Positions 25,301 through 40,300 of a stretch of DNA of 64,000 nt are shown in pieces. The DNA lies in contig OW121854.1 in NCBI GenBank assembly GCA_933228895.1, forward strand, positions 12,961,131 through 13,025,130. The letters run 5' to 3'. How positions within the stretch are numbered: the first letter of the stretch is position 1; each line of letters opens with the position of its first letter. A program made the translations under genes and the position numbers. Source of the stretch: Platycnemis pennipes (Eukaryota > Arthropoda > Insecta > Odonata > Platycnemididae). Under the pieces are notes generated by a model. That model was not told where the DNA came from, did no database searches, and saw nothing but the letters and a program-made list of their open reading frames with translations.

Positions 25301-28300
25301 ATATCCCATAGCGCGGTCGAAATATGGTATTCTGAACGGCAGATAGCGACCGGCCGGGTCGTAATATTATTCCCCGATTCTGAAGACCGGGCAATCTGGA
25401 TAGCGCGACGTAAATCAGCTCGCTGAATGACTTTCAAATGTTTGTTATGTTTACTTCGAGTAGTGTCGGGTATATATTCGACGTTTGTTTACTATCTGAA
25501 AGGACTGGACGTCTGCATTTCAAGTTTTGGCAATTGTTAATGCATATTTAGAAGCCCGGGGTAGGCTACGATAAGAGAAAGTGATACATATGTGTTTGTT
25601 TTTTGTGAAATCAGTGAACTGTGGTGTTTCTATTTACTTTGAAGTCATTGGTGGTGCCTGTTTTAGTTTCTGTGGTTGTTGTATCGGAAAATTTCAAGCA
25701 TGTTCATTTATCTGGTAAGAATTAAATCTTGTTAAGAATTACTAGAAATTGTTATTTATAAACTTACCGGAGGACCACAGAGGTTCCATCCCATGCCCCT
25801 CTGTAAACTGACCACTGCACGCAAATACCTTCGCAAACCGACCACGATTTATAAACAATAATAATAACAGGATGATATTATAAATTCATTTGAAGTGATG
25901 GAGGACAGATTTATTAGCCATTTCCGGGTGTCGAGTGAAGTGACTGCGTTTGTAGTAAACTGACTTGATTAAACCTTGCGGCGAGAGAAATCCTGCAAGC
26001 CATGGCTTGATGATGTGTAAATACTCATTAATAGATCATAATAGTAGACGGGGAAAGTGTGATGTGCCATATTATACTTCATTGCAAAGGCAGTTTATTA
26101 ATGTGAACGTATTTTCAGTTTATAGAACCTTTAATTAGTTATTTACCTGCCCGATGAAAAGCAATAAAACTCCTACCGACAATAATCCTTTTCATCTCAT
26201 TGTGTATTTACAACGTCTCCATTGGGTCGTTCTTAATTGTAAATATATTAATAACTTTAGTTACCCTTGAGTGTAAACGATTTTTAATTTGCTTGCATTG
26301 TAAACAAACAACAGTGATTTCATGAAAATACCGGTACAGAAACGAAATTGCCGAACGTGAGCAGCTGTGTGTCACTTAATAATCCTGAAGGGTACAGAAA
26401 CCGCAATCATTTCCATTCTATTAATTTGCAAATTGTATAATTATGAAACTATTGATCTTTTATGATGATAAGTACGATTTTCGTGCGAGTACCCTAGCCT
26501 CCGTAGCAAAACGTATTTAATGTTTACCAACATTGTTTATGAAGATGATAAAGTAATTAATATAAGTTCTACCACTTAAGATTTGTGATAATCGGATGAA
26601 TATAATGAATGTGGTTGCTTACCCCAGAGCGGAGCATTAGGTACCAATTCATCATTAATAAACTCGTATTTATATACCATTAATAACCACCACATGAATA
26701 TTGATAATGAGTACGTTTTCAACGAAGGCCCTTTTCTCTGGCATGCTTTTTAACGTAAAAAATCCACGGAGAAGTTCATATTTCGTATTTATAGCTAAGG
26801 ATTTTAATAGACTACAGGCGAAAACAATTTTACGACGAGTTTGGCTGTTTCATATGCAAATGTAAGCAGGAGAGTTACCTCAGTTAATGATGTTTGCTCG
26901 AAAGATACATTGATCTGGATGAATACGCGAATTTTCCAAGCAGGATAATAAATAATTCATTTATAATTTTATACATTAATATCAGCTGTTCGCTGGCCAT
27001 TGTGAGAGGCGTAAAGTTGGCCGTAAATCTATCCCAAACTGTCCCAGAAAATGTAAACATCGCTTGCTATTGGCTGCCGGAATTTTTGTTTTCTGATCTT
27101 TACGGTTCTCATACCGGAAGGGGCGGGTACAATTATTCCACCTCAGAACTGGGCAATTTATTCCCCACCTCGATTCAGAATACCAGATCGGGGAATAATG
27201 ACCCGTGGAATAGCGCGGCCTTATAATAGCGACCCCGATTCAGAATACCAGCCTTGGGCTGCTATTCTGAACGAGATAAGGCCGGCCTTATAAGTCATAA
27301 TAGCGGAAAAAGTCGATATTTTCAAGAGTATTACGACCCAGTCGTTATTTGCTATTCTGAATGCCGAAGAGTCACCGGAAGTCGCTATTCTACAGATATC
27401 CCATAGCGCGGTCGAAATATGGTATTCTGAACGGCAGATAGCGACCGGCCGGGTCGTAATATTATTCCCCGATTCTGAAGACCGGGCAATCTGGATAGCG
27501 CGACGTAAATCAGCTCGCTGAATGACTTTCAAATGTTTATAATGTTTACTTCGAGTGGTATCGGGTATATATTCGACGTTTGTTTACTATCTGAAAGGAC
27601 TGGACGTCTGCATTTCAAGTTTGGCAATTGTTAATGCATATGTAGAAGCCCGGGGTAGGCTACGATTAGAGAAAGTGATACATATGTGTTTGTTTTTTGT
27701 GAAATCAGTGGACTGTGGTGTTTCTATTTACTTTGAAGTCATTGGTGGTGCCTGTTTTAGTTTCTGTGGTTGTTGTATCGGAAAATTTCAAGCATGTTCA
27801 TTTATCTGGTAAGAATTAAATCTTGTTAAGAATTACTAGAAAGTGTATTTATAAACTTACCGGAGGACCACAGAGTTTCCATCCCATGCCCCTCTGTAAA
27901 CTGACCACTGCACGCAAATACCTTCGCAAACCGACCACGATTTATAAACAATAATACTAACAGGATGATAGTATAAATTCATTTGAAGTGATGGAGGAGA
28001 GATTTATTAACCATTTCCGTGTGTCGAGTGAAGTGACTATGTTTGTAGTAAACTGACTTGATTAAACCTTGCGGCGAGAGAAATCCTGCAAGCCATGGCT
28101 TGATGATGTGTAAATACTCATTAATAGATCATTATAGTAGACGGGGAAAGTGTGATGTGCCATATTATACTTCATTGCAAAGGCAGTTTATTAATGTGAA
28201 CGTATTTTCAGTTTATAGAACTTTTAATTAGTTATTTACCTGCCCGATGAAAAGCAATAAAACTCCTACCGACAATAATCCTTTTCATCTCATTGTGTAT

Positions 28301-31300
28301 TTACAACGTCTCCATTGGGTCGTTCTTAATTGTAAATATATTAATAACTATAGTTACCCTTGAGTGTAAACGATTTTTATTTAGCTTGCATTGTAAACAA
28401 ACAACGGTGATTTCATGAAAATACCGGTACAAAACGAAATTGCCGAACGTGAGCAGCTGTGTGTCGCTTAATAATCCTGAAGGGTACAGAAACCATGGTT
28501 TCACAGTTGTGCACAATCATTTCCATTCTATTAATTTGCAAATTGTATAATTATGAAACTATTGATCTTTTATGATGATAAGTACGATTTTCGTGCGAGT
28601 ACCCTAGCCTCCGTAGCAAAACGTATTTAATGTTTATCAACATTGTTTATGAAGATGATAAAGTAATTAATATAAGCTCTACCACTTAAGGTTTGTGATA
28701 ATCGGATGAATATAATGAATGTGGTTGCTTACCCCAGAGCGGAGCATTAGGTACCAATTCATCATTAGTAAACTCGTATTTATATACCATTAATAACCAC
28801 CACTTGAATATTGATAATGAGTACGTTTTCAACGAAGGCCCTTTTCTCTGGCATGCTTTTTAACGTAAAATATCCACGGAGAAGTTCATATTTCGTATTT
28901 ATAGCTAAGGATTTTAATCAACTACAGGCGAAAACAATTTTACGACGAGTTTGGCTGTTTCATATGCAAATGCAAGCAGGAGAGTTACCTCAGTTAATGA
29001 TGTTTGCTCGAAATATACATTGATCTGGATGAATACGCGAATTTTCCAAGCAAGATAATAAATAATTCATTTATAATTTTATACATTAATATCAGCTGTT
29101 CGCTGGCCATTGTGAGAGGCGTAAAGTTGGCCGTAAATCTATCCCAAACTGTCCCAGAAAATGTAAACATCGCTTGCTATTGGCTGCCGGAATTTTTGTT
29201 TTCTGATCTTTTTCGTTCTCATACCGGAAGGGGCGGGTACAATTATTCCACCTCAGAACTGGGCAATTTATTCCCCACCTCGATTCAGAATACCAGATCG
29301 GGGAATAATGACCCGTGGAATAGCGCGGCCTTATAATAGCGACCCCGATTCAGAATACCAGCCTTGGATGCCATTATTTAATCCTGAACCGAAACATCAT
29401 TCTTGTTGTGGAAGCAAACTGACTAATATCCACAGAAGAAATTTGGGGTGCTACAAAAGTTGTGGTGTTTTTGAACACTTGTGTTCCAAGTGGCAGTATA
29501 TCATGCATCCTACAAACATTTTCTGAAGAATAATCTCCTTCCAGCATTGTACGAATAATGACATGTGCAATTTCCCATCATTCCCATCAATTGCTTGCTT
29601 CCCTCCCTGCTTGTTTCAAAAACCACAATGTCATCAGCAAGCAGCATACTCCTTGACACCTGGGTGTTTACATCTTGTGTGATGCCAATGCTATTTGTCA
29701 TCATCAGTCAACAATCGCGACATTAGTTTGGGGCAGCACTCCTCTTGATTCTCCTATCGCCTAACCTCTTCATCGCATTCACATAATTCTTCTCTTTCAC
29801 ATCCTTTACCATTCCATACATCTCTTCCGAGGCCTGTCTTTTCCGTTCTTCCCACTCGATCATCCCTTGACGATTTCCTTCATCAGGCCATTGTGTCTAA
29901 ATCCCTATAGCGGGGAATAAATTACTTCACTCCACTCCCTTAGTGGGGAGCACAATGTGTGTAGTTTAAATGTCGAATTTGCAGATATGTCCACATCGAA
30001 CCCTGTAATGACTTAGCCCGTTGACGGTCGTAGCGTAAGTGACCAAAAATGCCACTTACCGTTTATTTGGCGCCAAAACAATTGCGATACATAATGCACT
30101 CACATACACGAAAACAAATACAAACTAACATACATTACAAACCCACCACAAGAATGGCTAAGGTTTGCAGATAGGTCACCAACTCTCCCCATCTAAGTGT
30201 GCTGAGGCTGAGATATGCTTGATTAAGTTGTCCCATTTTCTTTTTGAAGTTTTCATCAGACCTATCTATTCTTCCTCCTTTTGTAAGACTTATTTGTTTG
30301 TCACCCATTGATGAGACTGAGGTTGATCCATTTGTTCTTCATCATTCTTCCGTTGCACCACATCTCAAATGCTTCCAGCCTTGACTTCTCTGCTGTCCTT
30401 ATCATCACTCCCATAGAGAAGAATGCTACTTACTTCCTGACCTTTACACTTTTATTTGCAGCTGTAAGCAGACAGTTTACGCTTTTGGTAGAATGCCCTC
30501 TTTTCCTGGGTTTTTCTGCTGACTATTTTATTCTTGCTATATCCATTGCAGGTTACTCGGCTTCCCAGATAACAATATCCTTTCATCTCTTCAAGTTTTC
30601 GTTTTTCAACTCTATTATCCTACAATATTTATATTTAATTTCTATGTGAACGTGCATACAAAGGGCTGCCACAGCACCTGAGGTGCTTTTCTGCTTGCAC
30701 CTTGTTAGTTCTTAGACCTTGTTATTCCTTGAGAATCATATTCCTTTAGTTTTCTAACTGTTAGTCACTATCCTATAGCATCTTCAGTTCATATATGAAC
30801 TGAATCTTATTTTTTATATGAGGAATGAATCACAAATCAGTGATACTGGTCTTCAACTGGTTTACTAAATCTTTGTTATCTGCAAGTTTATCCAACTAGA
30901 GTGAAACCTCCCTATTACGAAGTCATAGCCTTCCCGTACACAATGCACACAGAAAAACCCCCCATAACGAACCTCCATACTTACAAAACCTCTGTAGTAC
31001 GAAATCCGTGCCTGGGCCCAAACAGAGAGGTGACCTCCATTTAACGAATTTTTTGCCTAAAAATTATTTTTCTCTGCATTTATAGGTTTTTATTATTGAT
31101 GTCAAAATAATATTCGGCATTTCTAATGATTTCTTCCATCATAGATGAGAGCAATATCTCAGTATATTTCCAGTAAACGGCATGGACGAAATGTTAAGTA
31201 GTGTGTCGTTAGAAAAAATGTGCCAGCTCAACAGCCAAGATTGACTTCATGCATTCACACACAAATGAAAACAAAAATCCACCAAACTACACAGATTACA

Positions 31301-34300
31301 AGCTATTTTCTTTGCTTCAACAATTAAAAGGCAGTACAGTGAAACCTGTCTTTAGTGGAATCTCTCGGTGCCATCATTTTTTTCCGGATAAGACAGTGTT
31401 CCACTTAACCCAGGGTCTGACAATTCAAAAAAAAGACCTTGAAAGTCATACCACGTCCATTACATGCGTCGCCTAAAAGGTTGGTTTGACTCAAATTCTA
31501 CATGTAGACAAAATTATTATGAAATAACGAAAGAACAGTATCATTTTGTGGTTTATTTGTTTATTTGAAGTTATTAACATAAAAAGCGATCTATAAAATA
31601 CGCATATAATCCGTCATTTTTGTCTGTTTTTCTTTTTTTCCTGTATAATACAATTCTCTACATTGCCGATAGCCCCATTTAAGATATTAAATAAATCAGT
31701 GTTACCTTTGGTGAGACTGCATTCTGCTAATTCTTTTAATGAAACCAACATTTCTCTAGAGGACTTTTCGTTTTCTTCACATATTACGGATATATTTATT
31801 TATTTGTCGGATTCACAGGCTTCGTCTTCTTTTACACTGTCCGTCAGGGAGCCATATTCATCACCCGTAAGAAAATCGTTGTCGAAGTCCACAAATATCT
31901 CAGCATCCATGCCATTGCCTATTAATTGCTGTAATTCGCTTATATCGTCCATTGGCTCTGAAATAGCAAAGGTCATGTATATATTCCTGTAAGTGCGTAA
32001 ATATGCATTTACATTGGTGATATGATTAGATAGAATTTGTTTTCCTTACCTTCCTCGGTGACCAGTCCTGGCAGAAATCCAGCTTTAGCGAAACATTGTT
32101 TAGAGTTGATGTATTAATGTCTTTCACTGTCAAATTAATGCAATTAATGGCATCCAGCACTGATATTTTTTTGATCACCTCCGACACTGTATTAGCAGTA
32201 TCTGCAGCAGTTAATAATGATCGCATTATGTACTTTCTATATTGTGCCTTCAGTGATCTAATAACTCCCTGATTAATTGGCTGAGTGATGCTAGTTGTGT
32301 TTGCCGGAAACTAGCTCCACATTAGCAAGGAGAATTTTAGGGTGACAGGTTGCATTATCAAGGAAAACTATGACTTTCCTATCTTTCCTCTTCATTTCAG
32401 CATTGTAACTTTTCAGCCATTCTTCCATGGTTGAAGCCGTGTTCCATGTTTTTTTATTATGTCTCCATTTGACCGGTAGCTTCTCAATTTCAACGTATTT
32501 GAAGCAAAGAATAAGTGTAAATGTAAAATAATGATTTCCACTTATGCCCTAGTTTCAAGAAACAGAACTTGTAAATGCATACAGACTCTTGCAGTTTTCT
32601 CCTTTTACACACAATGTTTTAGATGGCAGAGCCCTAAATAACAATCCCGTTTCATCCCCGTTGTAGATATCACATGGTTGAGAGTCTTTAATTTTTTTCT
32701 TGAACCATGCCTTTCCACTCCTCTACAGTTTCCATATCCACGTCGTTTGACTCGCCAACAACACTGCTCCAAACAACATTGTGTCTTGCTTTGAAGCTCA
32801 CCAGCCAACCATTTGAAGCCTTAAAATCCAATTTTCCTAAAGAAACTGCAAACTCCTTTGCCTTTTCTTGCACCATTGGACCTGACAATGGAACATTCCT
32901 CGATCTTGCTTGCACAAACCATTCCCAAACTAATTCGTTTAATTTTTCATATTTGCAGAGGAGTTTTCCTCTTTGAATGGAAACTTAGGCCTAAAATAAT
33001 AGACAGAAACGCGAATTATTTTATTGTGTGTTGGATTGCTAACTATTATGGTATGGGATATGAAGAAATAAGTTTCTTAGGACCTTCCTCTTTCAAAGAG
33101 TTTCTTAATTTCGTCCTTCTTAATTGCTTGGTAAACTTGCGTCTTTCCACACTTAAACCTCTCTTGTATCTGATTCACGGAAAGCTTTTCTCGTTCAAAG
33201 CACTCGATCAAGTCCAGTTTTTTTTCAAAGTTAATATGTTTCGTGGAATGGCGGAAATCAGTCAGCAGTTCCCCTAAGATCCTTAGCATTCTCTGGTGTG
33301 GTCTTACCCTGTCAGCAGCACGTAGGAGAATGATTCCTTCTTATCCGGTTGCGAGCAAGGCTACACAAAATGTTTATGCACTTGTAGAGAGAGATGAGAG
33401 GGTTCAACGAGTTGAAGGGGGAGGTAAGTGTTCAAGCGTGGGTTGGCGGAATGGTCAAGAAAGAGAAAGAAGGTGACGGGTGGGAAGAGGGGGGAGTGTT
33501 GTTGAGTATTTGGTGCAATTTACGTGAAATGGAACTCACAGCAGGACATTCAGCACTGGGGGAGGATAAACGCAAGGTTTAGAGAGACTTGGAAGTGTTT
33601 TGATCATGGTCGATGCCGCGATTCCTCCCGCGACGTGATGTCAGTCAATAATTAGGTAGCCCATAGAATGCGAACGACATCTTTGGCTGGTTCCATTTTA
33701 AGTATTGTTTTCTAGGGAGAGGGCTTTACAAAAAATTTTAGGATTTTATTTCCTTGCGGTAAAAATTGTGCATGGAATTGTTTTTTGCGATTCCGCTAAA
33801 CCCAGGTACACGTGCCCGGGAATCGATTCCGTTTCCGTGTTTGACAGTTTCCGTTTAACACAGGGCACCAATGCATGTAAAACCCTATTACGACCACCGG
33901 GACCAAAATTTTTTTCCGGATAAGACAGGTTTCCGCTTCACTCAGGTGCCGCTTAAGGCAGGTTAACTGTACATAGTTAAAATTTATTTTGTTCAAACCA
34001 CATACCATACCTACCAGCAGCTTCAACTACATTGGAACTTCATTCATGAAACTTTCTGTGGACAACCAAAAAACGTTTTCTGAGTGAGAAAGTTTCATAA
34101 CAGAGGTTTCATAGTTAGGGAACATGAAACTCTTTTCAAATGTCCAATTTACTCTTTTTTGTTTCATGGTCGCAGTTGCATATTTAGATGGAGGCAAATG
34201 AAGCCCAATAATTTATTGAATAGCAAGCAACTGTACATCTAAATGTATGTTCATGACACCTAGACAGAAACAGTGTGCATAGGCAATCCTGAAGTATGCT

Positions 34301-37300
34301 AAGATCTGTACCCAAAGTTGAATTTATTGGTCTAATAGTTAGCATTCTTGGCACTTGACCAGCAGGGCCTAGTTTTAATTAATGCTTGGTACATTTCATG
34401 ATGGTGTTTATTGTCACTTAATCTTCTACATACAAGCACCAGCGTAGGTATGCATGAGTATTGATTACCAAAAATTCGGCTGTGAACAATAGGTAATGTT
34501 TTTCTTTTACCAACTATTTTTCTACTAAAACAGAATATCACTTGGTATGAACAGAGGTCTGACTGATATTAGTTTTAAGTTTCTTTTTGAGAAAACATTT
34601 GTAAATCTAATTTAAACAATATAGGTATAAAAATGTGAGCATTCAGATGTAAGGGTTTGAAATTGAAAATGATAAAATTTTCGATGCAGTCACTGAAAAA
34701 AAAAATTAAACGGTGATAGGGATTGAACTTCACTCACCTCTCGTTGTGAGCCTGATGCTGGCAAATGTAGGCTACCCGCGTGACATTCTACGTATTTTTT
34801 TCTCACGATACCAGGGTCATGGACCAGGGTAATGAGGAAAAAAGTCATATTTCTTACAAATTATTGAAATGGTGCATAAATGAATCAATATGAGACTTAT
34901 AATAGTCATTGACAAAAACTCAAATTCGATGTCTTTCCGTAGGCCAGTCACTGAAAAGTCGTGTAAGCGAGGACTTTCCTACCAAAGGAGTGGAAAAATT
35001 ACGGTTTAAAAATTGAGTTTTTCGCATAAATTAAAAGTTTCATAAGTGAGGTTGGAGTCTTATTTACACAGCATGGAGTCTTATTTACACAGGGTTATTT
35101 ACCAAACCAAAAAAATGGTGTGTAAATGAGGTCCTCATATAAAAGAGGGTCGTGTATCCAAGGTTCTACTGTGTGTAGTATTGATGACAAAATATCACCA
35201 AGTAATGTATGTGAGCCCTCCAGGACATTGTCTTCCCGACCTCAGCTGTCGGTCGCCTCCCCTAAATAACCAACCAACATTGTCTTCCCGTGATTTCGTG
35301 TTTTCTCGTCTGAGGGTGCATTCCTAAACTTTAGTGTTCACTCCCCCGCTTTGGTTTCCATTTATTCCTCTGGGTCTATTCATTGCATTCTTGCACAACT
35401 ATCCTTTCATTCATAGATACCATTTTGTTTTCCCGTTTTCTGTTGGGCAGCCTTTGCACCCAAATTCAGACAGGTTGAAATTCACCAAAATTAAACGAAA
35501 AATATTAACTGAAGTTAATTTTGTAGCAGTTAATGCATAATTTTAATGATTGAAGGTTAATGGTTAAAGGATAATCTTTTAAAAAGCAATGATTAAAATA
35601 AATAGTTTACCATATTCAAAGCTCACGAGCTAGCAGTGAAAACTTTAGCGGAGCTGAGCTTTGAATAGCTCTAGCTCTAGAACTAGCTCGTAACCTTTGA
35701 ATTTGTTAAAAAGTAAGCACCTTAGTGTTTAAAAGTCGGCTTTAACGTCGTGGATGGTGGCGCCTTGCGCACGACTTTGGCTGCCTTGTGACATACTATG
35801 TCCCGCAGTCCGTTAACACCTAGTTCCTTTAAGCCTCGTTGATTTCCACAGAGAAAGAGGACGTCTTGGTAGCTGAACTGGTAGAGTACCTGGCCAGAAA
35901 TCAGGGGGTCCGGGTTCGAGTCCCGGTTAAGGCGAATGATTTTATTCTCTGTGGAATATCTTTGTATAGTTAACCATATTTTTAACAATTATTTTTAATT
36001 GTTATTTTTTTAAATCTTTAATCCCAACTATGCTCCATGGTGAACTTTTTCATAGCACTCATCAACATTGGGTGAAGAAACTTGTTACCAGTTACAAAAT
36101 CAGAAATGTTAAGGGCAGGTGATGATCATCACCCAAGTTACAGAATATGACCCCATATGCGCTGATTCCTTTTTAAATTATCTTTCTACCCTACTATCTA
36201 ACTACCTTAATTTCTGTGGCAGTTATATTATAGCCATTGGTCTTGATTGATGCATTTTTCTCTTGTTCTTTCAGTGGAGCAAAGTACCTTCAGCCAAATT
36301 TTCAATCCTTGAGCACCAAATGGACCCTTCATCAAATTTCAGCAGCTATCGATCAACGTTGAAAGCAGCCATGTGGAGGTCAGCTGGGGCCACGGATGAA
36401 CGGCAGAGGATTGTCATTCCATTCTTCTCTCTGCTCGTCAAGGACCTCTACTTCCTCAACGAAGGCTGCTCCAACAAGTAAGTGGCATTCAATCATTGTA
36501 CGGCATATCATGGTGGAACATTTGGTCACATTAGCATCATTGCAATGTTGCGCTGAAGTGGGGACTGGGGAAGTGGAAAAAATCGAGAAAATGAGTAGGT
36601 TGAATCAGGCAAAGAGGAACCTAAGTTATCCTTTTCTCCTTTACTGGGGGTAATAGAGAAGCAAAAATAGGGGCCCTATTTTTCCAAAAATAAATTACCA
36701 CTTTCTCAAATATTTAATGAAATGATGACCGAGAAGCGGTATATTTTGCTGCTCGAGTTTTTGCACTTTGCAAGCAATATGGTTCATCACACAGGAGGTC
36801 AAGTTTATGCAAATCTTTACAAGGTAAATCGCATTATGAATGATTTCTTTAAAAATATTTGAGAGAGCTACATTCCTGAAAGGCTGTTAACTGTTGACAA
36901 AAACCATTTACTTTAGAACCACTGACTCATTTGGATGGTTTATGCACCAAAATATTCAGGATTGGGTATGTAATCATTTAAATTATGTGATTCCAAAACC
37001 AAATACATGAGAAAAATGCTAATTTACATGGGAATGAACACTGTATTAGCTGTAAGACTTGAAGGCATTGGCATGTCAGTTTTGACAAGTCCTTCGAGCT
37101 TGGTCCCCACTCTCACTCTGGATATGCTGATGCAAGCATGTGCTATCGGTATCAACAGTTACTTTTTTAGGCCCAAACTATTCGATATTTTAGCAACTTT
37201 TGAGATCGATGCAATCGGAACTGTGGGAGAGAATACCAAAAATATCCCCCAGATTTTCATGCTCAAAAAGTTGAGAAAATAGGAAGTAGTGTTGTGGGAA

Positions 37301-40300
37301 ACTAATGGCTTTGAAGTAGCCTACAAAACTGATGAAACTGATTTTGGATTTACCTTGTCTTTAATAATGCAAAGGGACACAATTGACTGGTATAGCTGGC
37401 ATGGGCAAGCAACTATGTACTCACAAAGAAATACCTTGTTCTACAAGGCTGTGCACTTAGCAAGGTGCCCAAACACACAAAAGAGCTGAACTAGTGACCG
37501 TGACAATATGTGACAGTGTTGATAGCTTAAGGTGTCATAATCAGAGACTGCATCAAATAGAAACCCATAAGTACTAAATTTCTTTCAATCAAGCCCTGTA
37601 CTGACAGAAAGTGGTAAAAGCATATACAGTGGAATCCCAGTATAACGAGTGCTCATAATCCCTCGGAAATCACTCGCTAAATCGAGCGCTCGTTATATCC
37701 GATGGTGTTGAAAAAACCCACCTAGTTCTCATAGACGTTCGTATTTACAGTTTTTCTTTTGTTTCCATGGTATTTGACGAAGGTAAACAGCAAAAAAGTC
37801 ATTTCAGGCACAATCTGGTAGTATATCAACATATTTCATGAAAGAAACAGGACATTTTCCATTATATAAAATATTAATTCCCCTAGTTTCGATGTTTTTC
37901 TTCCAGTTCTTCTATTTTTCGATCGCCGAAGAAAGCTGTAAAGACAGCGTAACTAGTCGGAATTAAAATATTAGGTATACTGTGGAAGTTTTTGGATAAT
38001 TTTGCGAATATGTCATGACGATAATATCAGCTTTGTCGAGTTTTCGAATGTTAACCAGTACGTCCATCAGTTGGGAAAATTGGCCTGAAGGTTCACTGAA
38101 ATACGGCATGTTTTGGGGGTCGTAGATATTTTTCAAGCTTAAGCGAAGGCCAAGGCTGTTTTTTTTCGACACGATTAACTGGAGCAATATCACGATAATT
38201 CATCGGGCGCGAACATGCTGTTTGAACGAGCGCGATATCACGATCTTTCATCGCGACATTTATCGTGATAATATATAGTGATATTTTATCGGGGCACGAT
38301 ATCGTGATATTTTATCGGGGTGCAATATCATGATATTTTATCACGATATTTATCATGGTCACGATATCATGATATTTTATCGCGATATTTCTCATGGTCA
38401 CGATATTTACCGTGATGTTTATCGTGATAGTTATCGCGATATTTATTTATAGCGATATTTATCGCACCCCGATATCTTATCGTGCCCTGATATCTTATTG
38501 TGCCATGATAACATATCGGGGCACGATATGACGATGTTTATCGTCACGCTGAGTTATCGTTATCGCCACCTTATGATATGCTAAAATTATCGTATCCCGA
38601 TATTGAATTATCAATATCGCCCATGCCTAGACCTAACTCCCTCTCCTACTCTCATCTTGCTCGTCGTCTGCCCACTCCCACTGATGACTGGGCCTAACAA
38701 AAGAAGAACGTAAAATGGGAGCGCGCAGAGCATACTGAAGGCCGTAAATCATCAATGTTTGGACATAACTGGCTTTAGGTGTTGTAGATATGGCACACAT
38801 CTTGTATTTTTAGTTTAATTAGCAGATAATACAAAACACAATAGTTTATTTTTGCTAGGCGGTGCATCGCCCTCGAGAGATATCTGTCGTAATACCGAGC
38901 TTATACCGTGGAAGGAACTTTTTGGCCTCGCTATATCCGCTTTATTTTACATGTAAAACATAGGCCTTTTGGCGGTACAAAGACAATCACTCGATATAAC
39001 GCGATTCTCGCAATAAGCCGTACTCATTATACCGGGCTTCTACTGTACTTACAAAGAAATACCTTGTTCTACAAGGCTGTGCACTTAGTAAGGTGCCCAA
39101 ACACACAAAAGAGCTGAACTAGTGACCGTGACAATATGTGACAGTGTTGATAGCTTAAGGTGTCATAATCAGAGACTGCATCAAATAGAAACCCATAAGT
39201 ACTAAATTTCCTTCAATCAAGCCCTGTACTGACAGAAAGTGGTAAAAGCATATATGTAGTAAAATAAATGACTTGTTTGACACTGCACCTTACATGTTCT
39301 TCACCAGCTCATAGTCCCGGTAGTGCATCTCTTCAGTAGATCATGATCACTTAGGATAACATTTTTAAACTTCATGTGAGCCTGTCTCAGTTCATCAATA
39401 ATAATTCACTCATAATTGAATGTTATGGATATCTAGTCTAATATGGTGCTGTATAGTACAGGGTAAGAAGATAAGTTGAGACATCTAAGGAATGAATGAT
39501 TTCTAGCTTTTGGATTTTTCTGGATATGAGGTCTTTACCATGGAAATTTCTGAGCTTTTGCATTATAATTGAAACGGTTTTAATAAGACCAGACTTTTTG
39601 TTATCGCAGAGTACAATTTAAAATGATATTATTAGCTAGACACTTGATTGTGTTTGATAGAAAAAAGGTGTAAACAAAGAACTACGATTTGCAAGAAAAA
39701 TCTTGTAATAATAAATAGTTTTCTGCTATCAAAAACTGGTATTTACATTCAGTTATCATGTCGGTTTTCAACTGGATATCCCCATATGGATGTATTTGAG
39801 TTAATCAGGCATTGGATATCCCTGGAAAATCCAGCACTCCTCTTAACTTCAGATTGAATTTTCTTTCTTCTTTCTTTCAGACTCCCCAATGGCCACATAA
39901 ACTTTGAAAAGTTTTGGCAACTGGCAAAACAAGTTACAGAGTTTATAACATGGAAACAAGTCACGTGCCCTTTTGAAAAGAACCCAAAAGTTATAACTTT
40001 CCTTCAAGCAAGCCCTGTACTGACAGAAAACGGTAAGTGCATAATTGTAGGTGGCTGAGTTTGATGCAGTAGATACTATGAATATGATTAAAATAAACCA
40101 GGCTATTTTTCATTTACTATTTCAAGAAACTGTATGGAATTATTGAATTTCCTGGCAAGAAACCTAAAATGCAGGCAATGCTCTAGATTAAACTTCTTAC
40201 AAAAGAGAGTATAACCTTTGAATCAGATTGGAAAATTATCACCCAGCCGATTTCTGTAACAATAATGTCTGTTCGTTGTCTGTTCGTATGCTGCTGGTTC

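Noticed and set aside
25051..27532. Identical minus-strand open frames (about 100 residues) in both tandem 2.1-kb elements
   Set aside because: The frames lie in the subterminal repeat region and are identical only because the elements are recent copies; no known domain and no codon-level support.
35864..35936. tRNA gene
   Set aside because: The module folds like a tRNA but has a Ser-type anticodon with a short variable loop, a wobble-rich acceptor stem and SINE flanks; a second copy occurs at 47475-47545.
38205..38615. CRISPR-like array
   Set aside because: The repeats are irregular, palindromic and lack distinct spacers; the window is eukaryotic.
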